DNA of 64,000 nucleotides, from contig NC_083868.1 of assembly GCF_032452875.1 (NCBI RefSeq), positions 119,796,312-119,860,311 on the forward strand. The letters are read 5' to 3'. Within the stretch, counting starts at the first letter, position 1, and each line of letters opens with the position of its first letter. A program made the translations under genes and the position numbers. This DNA is from Bos javanicus. Its lineage: Eukaryota > Chordata > Mammalia > Artiodactyla > Bovidae. This document shows positions 55,716 to 64,000 of the stretch, in pieces. Under the pieces are notes generated by a model, which saw only the letters and a list, made by a program, of their open reading frames with translations, searched no databases and had not been told where the DNA came from.

Positions 55716-56810
55716 TCCACCCCAGCCCCCTTAACAGCGTGAAGAGAACATGATGTTTGTGGAGGAGTTTGTGGTCTTGTTGCAGGGAGGAAGCTGATCC
55801 TGACTCCATGTTGGAAACTGTTTCTTTGACTTGCTTTTATTATTATAATCATACTCAATGGCTTGCCTGGAGGACCCTGCCCCTCTGCTTGATTTTAAAC
55901 TAAAGCGCCTTTGTTCAGCTCCTGGAGAGAGTTTGTACCTGTCCACTTGTGAATAGAAGAGATTAACCCACCTCTTCTGAAAGCTGGACATTTCCTTGGA
56001 GATGTTTTGTAAGACTGAAGAACCTATTGAAAGGTTGTTGTTGAATCACACGAAGACACCAGGATTCTTGGCCCCAAGAGGAGAAGAAATCAATCCGGGG
56101 CCAGAGACGAGGCTTGATAGCTCAGAGCTTTTGTGTAATAAAGTTTTATTAAAGTATAAAGGAGATAGAGAAAGCTTCTGACATAGGCATCAGAAGGGGG
56201 CAGAAGGAGTACCCCCTTGCTAGTGTTAGCAATGAAGTTATATACTCTGCAATGAATCCAAAGAATGTCTGGAGGTTGTAAAGACCTCACCAGACCTACT
56301 CCCATAATTTACATTTTAAGATAACAGAATTAGCCAGAAGGTTTAAACCAGAGACTGTCCTCAGGCAGGATACATTATTGTTATATAATCCTAAGGAATG
56401 TAGAGAAGGAAAAAAAGTTTGTCCTTTCTTCCTCCTTGAGAATTCCAGACCCCTCTCTCCTTGGGGACAACTGAAGCAACTTAGCAGCAGCAGCAGCAGC
56501 AGCAGACTCCTTATCAACCTGCCTAGGAAATGACTCTCTCGCTATCAGTTTACTTCCCCACTGCATCTCCCTCCCTATTCTGCTTTTTGACTTTGGCTTC
56601 TCATTGCTTCTTTCTCTCAGATCTATAAAAGAACCTGGCATCCAGACCCCAATAAGATGGTTATTTGGAGGCTCTAGCCTGCTATGTTCTTAGTCTGCCA
56701 GTTACCCAATTAAAGTCTCTTCCTTGCCTCAAAACCTCCTCTCTGATTCACTGGCCTATTGTACTGTGAGCAGAGTGAGCTTGGACTTGGTAACAGTCTC
56801 AATGGATCCT
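55716..56810 (+). mobile_element. further endogenous retroviral LTR-like sequence (c)
   Basis: ctaaagcgcctttgttcagc, gaatagaagagattaaccca, a poly(A)-signal region gtgtaataaagttttattaa (AATAAA at 56137-56142), and a final part ending attaaagtctcttccttgcc ... gagtgagcttggacttggta, which reads like an LTR end. Boundaries and family are uncertain. A 45-bp Bov-A2 tail scrap is inside at about 56464-56506. Confidence 0.45.
56464..56506 (+). mobile_element. Bov-A2 tail scrap with (CAG)7
   Basis: gacaactgaagcaacttagc followed by (CAG)7 at 56485-56505 equals the last bases of a Bov-A2 without any SINE body. Confidence 0.75.
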
Positions 56811-57509
56811 TCCCAAGAAGGCCGCTTAGGTTGAAGGAGCCAAATATGAATTAGATACAGATTCTACTCTATGTATTTCTACAAATATGTAAGAGGACTG
56901 CCTACTACATTACAAGCATTGTTTGAGGTCTTTATACAAATTTTCTCTCAAAACCAGAGAATTCCTTCTTTGTAAGCAAATTTAATTATACGCAGTACAA
57001 ATAGGATCTTTTTAATTAATTAATTTGTTTATTTTACTTTATAATATTGTATTGGTTTTGCCATACATTGAGTTGAATCCGCCATGAGTGTACATGAGTT
57101 CCCCATCTTGAACCCCCAACTCCCAACTCCCTCCCCACCCATCTCTCTGGGTCATCCCATGCACCAGCCCTGAGCACCCTGTATCATGCATCAAACCTGG
57201 ACTGGCGATTCATTTCACATACGATATTTTACATGTTTCAATGCCATTCTCCTGTATCATCCTGTTCTTGCCCTCTCCCACAGAATCCAAAAGACTGTTC
57301 AATACATCTGTGTTTCTTTTGCTATCTCACATACAGGGTTATCTTTACCTTCTTTCTAAATTTCATATAATGAGTTAGTATACTGTATTGGTGTTTTTCT
57401 TTCTGACTTACTTCACTCTGTATAATAGGCTCCAGTTTCATCCACCTCATTAGAACTGATTCACATGTATTCTTTTTAATGGCTGAGTAATAAGAGAAAC
57501 CCAAGTAAG

Positions 57510-57777
57510 AAGGCAATGGCACCCCACTCCAGTACCCTTGCCTGGAAAATCCCATGGATGGAGGAGCCTGGTAGGCTGCAGTCCATGGGGTCACTAGGAG
57601 TCGGATACGACTGAGCGACTTCACTTTATTTTTTCACTTTCATGCATTGGAGAAGGAAATGGCAACCCACTCAAGTGTTCTTTCCTGGAGAATCCCAGGG
57701 ATGGTGGAGCCTGATGGACTGCCGTCTATGGGGTCTCACAGATTCGGACACGACTGAAGCGATTTAGCAGCAGCAGC
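57510..57777 (+). mobile_element. Bov-A2 SINE in the BovB 5' region
   Basis: Dimer ending in (CAG)n. A perfect 7-bp duplication aagtaag lies at 57503-57509 and 57778-57784, in BovB text. Confidence 0.9.
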
Positions 57778-57875
57778 AAGTAAGACGGTAGGTGTTGAGA
57801 GAGGGCATCAGAGGGCAGATACACTGAAACCATACTCACAGAAAACTAGCCAATCTGATCACATGGAGCACAGCC

Positions 57876-58586
57876 TTGTCTAACTCAATGAAACTAAGCC
57901 ATGCCATGTGGGGCCACCCAATATGGAGGGTCATGGTGGAGAGGTCTGACAGAATGTGGTCCACTGGAGAAGGGAATGGCAAACCACTTGAGTATTCTTG
58001 CCTTGAGAACCCCATGAACAGTATGAAAAGGCAAAATGACAGGATACTGAAAGAGAAACTCCCCAGGTCAGTAGGTGCCCAATATGCTACTGGAGATCAG
58101 CGGAGAAATAACTCCAGAAAGAATGAAGGGATGGAGCCAAAGAAAAAACAATACCCAGCTGTGGATGTGACTGGTGATAGAAGCAAGGTCCGATGCTATA
58201 AAGAGCAATATTGCACAGGAACCTGGAATGTTAGGTCCATGAATCAAGGCAAACTGGAAGTGGTCAAACAAGAGATGGCAAGAGTGAATGTCGACATTCT
58301 AGGAATCAGCCAACTAAAATGGACTGGAATGGGTGAATTTAACTCAGATGACTGTTATATCTACTACTGTGGGCAGGAATCCCTTAGAAGAAATGGAGTA
58401 GCCATCATGGTCAACAAAAAAGTCCAAAATGCAGTACTTGGATGCAATCTCAAAAACGACAGAATGATCTCTGTTCGTTTCCAAGGCAAACTATTCAATA
58501 TCACGGTATCCAAGCCTACGCCCCAGCCAGTAAAGCTGAAAAAGCTGAAGTTGAACGGTTCTATGAAGACCTACAAGACCTTTTAG
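57876..58586 (+). pseudogene. BovB N-terminal and endonuclease fragment, 236 codons
   Basis: The longest surviving N-terminal part of BovB in the window. The first about 115 codons are a basic, poorly conserved leader region. Then the apurinic-endonuclease-like domain begins: GTWNVRSMNQGK (catalytic Asn block), DILGISQLKWTG (Glu/Gln position; the usual glutamate is not obvious), GVAIMVNKK and MISVRFQGK. The frame is lost near 58507 by a single-base change and resumes in another phase with ASKAEKAEVERFYEDLQDLL. It nicks DNA for target-primed reverse transcription in live elements. Confidence 0.8.
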
Positions 58587-59499
58587 AACTAACACCCCAA
58601 AAAAGATGTCCTTTTCATTATAGTGGACTGGAATGCAAAACTATGAAGTCAAGAAACACCTAGAGTAACAGGTAAATTTGGCCTTAGAGTACAGAATGAA
58701 GCGGGGAAAAGACTAATAGGGTTTTGCCAAGAGAATGCACTGGTCATAAGAAACACTCTCTTCCAACAACACAAAATAAGACTCTACACATGGACGTCAC
58801 CACATGGTCAACACCAAAATCAGGTTGATTATATTCTTTGCAGCCAAAGATGGAGAAGCTCTACACTGTCAGCAAAAACAAGACTGGGAGCTGACTGTGG
58901 CTCAGATCATGAACTCCTTATTGCCAAATTTAGACTTAAATTGAAGAAAGTGGGGGAAACCACTAGACCATTCAGGTATGACCTAAGTCATATCCCTTAT
59001 GATTATACAGTGAAAGTGAGAAATAGATTTAAGGGTCTAGATCTGATAGAGTGCCTGATGAACTATGAATGGAGGTTCGTGACATTGTATAGGAGACAGG
59101 GATCAAGACCATCTCCGTGGAAAAGAAATGCAAAAAAGCAAAATGGCTGCCTGGGGAGGCCTTACAGATAGCTGTGAAAAGAAGAGAAGTGAAAAGCAAA
59201 GGAGAAAAGGAAATATATAAGCATCTGAATGCAGAGTTCCAAAGAATAACAAGGAGAGATAAGAAAGCCTTCCTCAGGGATCAATGCAAAGAAATAGAAG
59301 AATACAGTAGAATGGGAAACTAGAGATCTCTTCAAGAAATTTAGAGATATCAAGGGAACATTTCATGCAAAGATGGGCTCAATAAAGGACAGAAATGGTA
59401 CAGACCTAAAAGAAGCAGAAGATATTAAGAAGAGGTGACAAGAATAAACAGAAGAACTGTACAAAAAAGAACTTTCACGACCAAGATAATCACGATGGT

Positions 59500-60066
59500 G
59501 TGATCACTGACCTAGAGCCAGACATTCTGGAATGTGAAGTCAAGTGGGCCTTAGGAAGCATCACTACGAACAAAGCTAGAGGAGGTGATGGAATTCCAGT
59601 TGAGCTATTTCAAATCCTGAAAGACGATGCTGTGAAAGTGCTGCACTCAATATGCCAGCAAATTTGGAGAACTCAGCAGTGGTCACAGGACTGGAAAAGG
59701 TCAGTTTTCATTCCAATCTCAAAGAAAGGCAATGCCAACGAATACTCAAACTACCACACAATTGCACTCATCTCACACACTAGTAAAGTAATACTCAAAA
59801 TTCTCCAAGCCAGGCTTCAGCAATATGTGAATCATGAATTTCCTGATGTGCAAGCTGGTTTTAGAAAAGGCAGAGGAACCAGAGATCAAATTGCCAACAT
59901 CCTCTGGATCATGGAAAAAGCAAGAGAGTTCCAGAAAAACATCTATTTCTGCTTTATTGACTATGCCAGAGCCTTTGACTGTATGGAATACAATAAACTG
60001 TGGAAAATTCTTCAAGAGATGGGAATATCAGACCACCTGACCTGCAGGACAGGAAGCAGCAGTTAG
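59500..60066 (+). pseudogene. BovB reverse-transcriptase N-terminal part, 188 codons
   Basis: Fingers and first palm motif: LEPDILECEVKWALGSITTN, GGDGIPVELFQILKDDA, QDWKRSVFIPISKKGN, ARLQQYVNHEFPDVQAGFRK, GRGTRDQIANILWIMEKARE, then FIDYARAFDCM with the motif A aspartates. The frame ends after DHLTC where about 20 bp are missing compared with copy E. The palm then continues in another phase from 60128. Confidence 0.82.
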
Positions 60067-60127
60067 AACTGGACATGGAACAACAGACTGGTTCCAAATA
60101 GCACAAGGAGTATGTCAAGGCTGTATA

Positions 60128-60673
60128 TTGTCACCCTGCTTATTTAACTTCTATGCAGAGTACATCATGAGAAACGCTGGGCTGGAGGAAGCACAAGCTG
60201 GAATCAAGATTGCCGGGAGAAATATCAGTAATCTCAGATATGCAGATGACACCACCCTTATGGCAGAAAGTGAAGAGGAACTCAAAAGCCTCTTGATGAA
60301 AGTGAAAGAGGAGAGGGAAAAAGTTGGCTTAAAGCTCAACATTCAGAAGATGAAGATCATGGCATCTGGTCCCATCACTTCATGGGAAATAGATGGGGAA
60401 ACAGTGTCAGACTTTATTTTTCTGGGCTCCATAATTACTGCAGATGGCGATTGCAGCCAAGAAATTAAAAGACACTTACTCCTTGGAAGCAAAGTTATGA
60501 CCAACCTAGATAGTATATTCAAAAGCAGAGTTATTACTTTGCCAACAAAGGTCCATCTAGTCAAGGCTATGTTTTTTCCGGTAGTCATGTATGGATGTGA
60601 GAGTTGGACTGTGAAGAAGCTGAGAGCTGAAGAATTGATGCTTTTGAACTGTGGTGTTGGAGAAGACTCTTGA
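60128..60673 (+). pseudogene. BovB reverse-transcriptase C-terminal part, 181 codons
   Basis: SPCLFNFYAEYIMRNAGLEE, ISNLRYADDTTLMAES with intact YADD, IQKMKIMASG, FLGSIITADGDCSQE and VVMYGCESWTVKK. Compared with other copies, six bases are missing at GETVSDF (others read GETVETVSDF). One base is lost near 60617, after which the C-terminal extension is in another phase. Confidence 0.82.
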
Positions 60674-61185
60674 GAGTCCCTTGGATTGCAAGGAGAACCA
60701 ACCAGTCCATCCTAAAGGAGATTAGTCTTGAGTGTTCACTGGAAGGACTGATGCTGAAGCTGAAACTCCAGTACTTTGGCCACCTCATGTGAAGTGTTGA
60801 CTCATTGGAAAAGACCCTGATGCTGGGAGGGATTGGAGGCCGGAGGAGAAGGGGATGACAGAGGATGAGATGGCTGGATGGCATCACTGACTCAATGGAC
60901 GTGAGTTTGAGTGAACTCCAGGAGTTGGTGATGGACAGGGAGGCCTGGCATACTGTGATTCTTGGGATCCCCAAGAGTCGGACATGACTGAGTGACTGAA
61001 CTGAACTGAATATTCCATTGTGTATATGTACCACATCTTTCTTATTTATTTATCTGCTGATGGACATTTAAGTTGCTTCCATGCTCTGGCTATTATAAAC
61101 AGTGCTACGATTAACGTTGGGGTACATATATCACTTTCGATCCTGGTTTCCTCAGTGTTAATGCCCAGCAGTGGGCTTCCTGAGT

Positions 61186-61234
61186 CATATGGCAGATTTT
61201 TTTTTTTTTAATTTTTTTTCATATGGCAGATTTT
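61186..61234. repeat. 15-bp direct repeats around a T/A-only insertion
   Basis: catatggcagatttt occurs at 61186-61200 and again at 61220-61234. The 19 bases between are only T except for a central AA. The left copy is the end of the L1 remnant. Confidence 0.85.
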
Positions 61235-61892
61235 AAATTAAACTTAATAAACTTATAGATCTACCTTATGTGAAACTGTTATATGGTTATTGTTAATTTG
61301 TAATAGAATGCTGCTTAGTTTCAATTGTCATTTGAAAAAAAAATACTTAATATTTTGGCTTTTCAGTACCTTCTAATTGCTTCAGACATTGCTAGAATTT
61401 GCCATTTTTGCTTTTAAAATAAATTCATCTTATCTGGATTGATACCATTCCTTTCTGACCATCATTTCAGACATTTCAATTATAAGTCTTTAGTTAAGGC
61501 AGAGCTATTACCTATTTTAAATATTCATCTATTACTTCTCAAAACACTGGCTTTTTGATTAATTCAATTAAAGAACTAATCTGTTTTTCTCTATTTAAAT
61601 GGGTGAATTTTATGGGATATCAAATCTGTCACATTGAGTACATTTTTAATTTTTGCATGCAGAAAATGGTGTATGTGGTTACCTAAGGACCACAGTTAGA
61701 TATTTTATTGTAGAAGAAAAAAGAAAATTTATTGAGCTTGGAGAGGGATACCCAGGGTTTCACTCCTGCTCCGCCATCACCTGTATCTATTTTCTGGTAA
61801 ACCTTTTAAACTTTTGGAACTTGAATTCACTCCCATGAGAAACAGATTCTAATTCTACGATTTTTTTTTTTTTTTTACATTTTAACTGAAAC
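61235..61892. other. unassigned AT-rich sequence
   Basis: No gene or repeat recognised. A T-run lies at 61861-61876. Confidence 0.45.
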
Positions 61893-62085
61893 CAGAGAAA
61901 AGTTGGTGTAGTAGTTAAGAGCATAGGCCTAGGAAATAGTCTACCTATAGTTTTAAATCCAAGCTCTATTACTTACTTGTGTTTACATCTTCAACGAAAT
62001 AAATTAGCCTCTCTGAGCCTCAGTTGTCTTTTCTATAAAATGGATCTAATAATACCTTTGTTTTGGTTAATGTGTTAATGTATAG
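61893..62085 (+). mobile_element. MIR ancient SINE
   Basis: Forward MIR with landmarks in order: gtagtagttaagagcatagg, aatccaagctctattactta, agcctctctgagcctcagtt and ctataaaatggatctaataa. Confidence 0.85.
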
Positions 62086-62173
62086 CAAATCGACCTAAGG
62101 CTCACTACTGTAAAACAACAATCGCTTTACTGTTCTAGTTTGTAGTTCAGGAATTAAGGCAGAAACTAAGCTC

Positions 62174-64000
62174 TGATGGTCAGCACTGAAATCAGATTGA
62201 TTATATTCTTTGCAGCCATAGATGGAGAAGCTCTATACAGTCAACAAAAACAAGACCAGCAGCTGACTGTGGCTCAGATCATGAACTCCTTATTACCAAA
62301 ATCAGACTTAAATTGAAGAAAGTAGGGAAAACCTCTAGACCATTCAGATATGACCTAAATCAAATCCCTTGTGATTATACAGTGGAAGTGAGAAATAGAT
62401 TTAAGGGCCTAGATCTGATAGAGTGCCTGATGAACGATGGAATGAGGTTCGTGACATTGTACAGGAGGCAGGGATCAAGACCATCCCCATGGAAAAGAAA
62501 TGCAAAAATGCAAAATGGCTGTCTGGGGAGGCTTTACAAACAGCTGTGAAAAGAAGAGAAGCGAAAAGCAAAGGAGAAAAGGAAAGATATAAGCATCTGA
62601 ATGCAGAGTTCCAAAGAATAGCAAGGGGAGATAAGAAAGCCTTCTTCAGCGATCAATGCAAAGAAACAGAGGAAAACAACAGAATGGGAAAGACTAGAGA
62701 TCTCTTCAAGAAAATCAGAGATACCAAGGGAACATTTCATGCAAAGATGGGCTCGATAAAGGACAGAAATGGTATGGACCTAACAGAAGCAGAAGATATT
62801 AAGAAGAGATGGCAAGAATACACAGAAGAACTGTACAAAAAAGATCTTCACCACCCAGATAATCACAATGGTGTGATCACTCATCTAGAGCCAGACATCC
62901 TGGAATGTGAAGTCAAGTAGGCCTTAGAAAGCATCACTACGAACAAAGCTAGTGGAAGTGATGGAATTCCAGTTGAGCTAATTCAAATCCTGAAAGATGA
63001 TGCTGTGAAAGTGCTGCACTCAATATGCCAGCAAATTTGGAAAACTCAGCAGTGGTCTCAGGACTGGAAAAGGTCAGTTTTCTTTCTAATCCCAAAGAAA
63101 GGCAATGCCATAGAATGCTCAGACTACCACACAATTGCACTCATCTCACACGCTAGTAAAGTAATGCTCAAAATTCTCCAATCCAGGCTTCAGCAATATG
63201 TGAACCGTGAACTTCCTGATGTTCAAGCTGGTTTTAGAAAAGGCAGAGGAACCAGATATCAAATTGCCAACATCCTCTGGATCATGGAAAAAGCAAGAGA
63301 GTTCCAGAAAAACATCTATTTCTGCTTTATTGACTATGCCAAAGCCTTTGACTGTGTGGATCATAAGAAACTGTGGAAAATTCTTCAAGAGATGGGAATA
63401 CCAGACCACCTGACCTTCCTCTTTAGAAATTTGTATGCAGGTCAGGAAGCAACAGTTAGAACTGGACATGGAACAACAGACTGGTTCCAAATAGGAAAAG
63501 GAGTATGTCAAGGCTGTATATTGTCACCCTGCTTATTTAACTTAAATGCAGAGTACATTATGAGAAATGCTGGACTGGAAGAAACACAAGCTGGAATCAA
63601 GATTGCCGGGAGAAATATCAATAACCTCAGATATGCAGGTGACACCACCCTTATGGCAGAAAGTGAAGAGGAATTCAAAAGCCTCTTGATGAAAGTGAAA
63701 GAGGAGAGGGAAAAAGTTGGCTTAAAGCTCAACATTCAGAAAACTAAGATCATGGCATCTGGTCCTATCACTTCATGGGAAATAGATGGGGAAACAGTGG
63801 AAACAATGTCAGACTTTATTTTTGGGGGCTTGCAAATCACTGCAGATGATGACTGCAGCCATGAAATTAAAAAACGCTTACTCCTTGGAAGGAAAGTTAT
63901 GACCAACCTAGGTAGCATATTCAAAAGCAGAGACATTACCTTGCCAACAAAGTTACATCTAGTCAAGGCTATGGTTTTTCCTGTGGTCATGTATGGATGT
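62174..64000 (+). mobile_element. 5'-truncated BovB running off the window (copy L)
   Basis: Starts in the late endonuclease region (gatggtcagcactgaaatca) and continues through linker, reverse transcriptase and into the C-terminal extension at the window edge. Motif A is intact (FIDYAKAFD, about 63331-63357). The catalytic box is YAGD (63632-63643) instead of YADD, and a conserved Tyr is Asn (codon 63545-63547); copy F has both changes. A stop (TAG near 62918) interrupts the protein early in the reverse transcriptase. The 3' end is not visible. Confidence 0.9.
62423..62920 (+). pseudogene. BovB linker-region fragment, 165 codons
   Basis: The basic, helical linker between endonuclease and reverse transcriptase: AVKRREAKSKGEKERYKHLN, GDKKAFFSDQCKETEEN, DLFKKIRDTKGTFHAKMGSI, EDIKKRWQEYTEELYKKDLH, ending at HLEPDILECEVK-stop where other copies have Trp (TGG to TAG). 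It carries no catalytic residues. Confidence 0.8.

Larger units (their letters stand above)
57493..61008 (+). mobile_element. near full-length BovB inserted in L1 (copy M)
   Basis: Starts just downstream of the GC-rich leader (agagaaacccaagtaagacg once the SINE is removed) and ends with the (tgaac)n tail; about 3.25 kb without the SINE. Order: 5' region, endonuclease (57876-58930), linker (58941-59470), reverse transcriptase (59500-60670), C-terminal extension (to 60985). Motif A reads FIDYARAFD (about 59958-59984) and YADD is intact (60239-60250). Frameshifts near 58507 and 58605 and a 20-bp deletion near 60043 kill it. A short duplication (about aata) is possible at the L1 junctions. Confidence 0.93.
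57009..61200 (-). mobile_element. L1 3' half, antisense, interrupted by a 3.5-kb BovB
   Basis: The left block (57009-57492) has tataatattgtattggtttt, ccctgtatcatgcatcaaac and ttctttttaatggctgagta. The right block (61009 to about 61200) has ttccattgtgtatatgtacc, tgatggacatttaagttgct, ataaacagtgctacgattaa and tgagtcatatggcag. The two halves join exactly at ctgagtaata / ttccattg, as in uninterrupted L1. 5'-truncated at the right. Confidence 0.9.

Noticed and set aside
1..64000. Regularly recurring similar 200-bp sequences as a CRISPR-like or satellite array
   Set aside because: Copies occur on both strands, at irregular spacing, each with its own target-site duplication; they are SINEs.

Overview
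The window is non-coding nuclear DNA from a bovid-type ruminant. The evidence is its repeats: 13 BovB (RTE-class) LINE copies or fragments and about 30 Bov-tA / Bov-A / Bov-A2 SINEs, families characteristic of cattle, sheep, goats and relatives. With these are two cetartiodactyl CHR-type SINEs, ruminant-style L1 3' ends, and older mammalian repeats (MIR, L2, CR1/L3-like, MLT1/MaLR LTRs, MER20 and other hAT fossils, a mariner). I cannot tell the species. I recognise no host exon, structural RNA gene, CpG-island promoter of a host gene, CRISPR array or bacterial/phage content. Every longer open frame I examined is a piece of a transposon or a chance frame.

Layout. 1-1.33 kb: mariner transposase fossil split by a SINE. 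1.6-11.3 kb: SINEs, ancient L1, MLT1 LTRs, two hAT fossils and quiet AT-rich sequence. 11.36-13.27 kb: a BovB on the minus strand that keeps its GC-rich 5' leader but has lost about 1.7 kb of reverse-transcriptase region. 13.9-17.6 kb: MaLR LTRs, one carrying a MER20. 17.6-21.0 kb: a nearly full-length, dead BovB with a SINE and an L1 tail inserted in it. 21-31 kb: SINEs, MIRs and three further BovB pieces. 31.0-32.5 kb: purine tract and L1. 32.8-35.6 kb: the longest stretch without a recognised repeat. 36.8-39.8 kb: BovB with a 322-codon frame, then an L1 interrupted by another BovB and by a copied 0.11-kb patch. 39.8-45.4 kb: old sequence, possibly endogenous retroviral, and an unassigned retrocopy-like patch. 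45.4-53 kb: BovB, SINEs, an MLT1A-like LTR. 54.3-56.8 kb: L2 and a cluster of ERV LTR remnants. 57.0-61.2 kb: three-level nest, Bov-A2 in BovB in L1. 62.2-64.0 kb: another BovB running off the window.

How the parts relate. BovB supplies an apurinic-endonuclease-like domain and a reverse transcriptase. The Bov SINEs end in sequence resembling the BovB 3' end, which fits the established view that they are mobilised in trans by BovB. Target-site duplications visible around many insertions allow local ordering: mariner before Bov-tA; MLT1 before MER20; L1 before BovB before Bov-A2; Bov-tA before Bov-A2.

I found no convincing new biological system. The observations most worth checking are: two BovB copies sharing a reverse-transcriptase-inactivating YAGD change plus a second change; a 0.11-kb segment copied 1.6 kb away into an L1; the tandem GC-rich BovB leader; and a duplication-flanked insertion made only of T/A.
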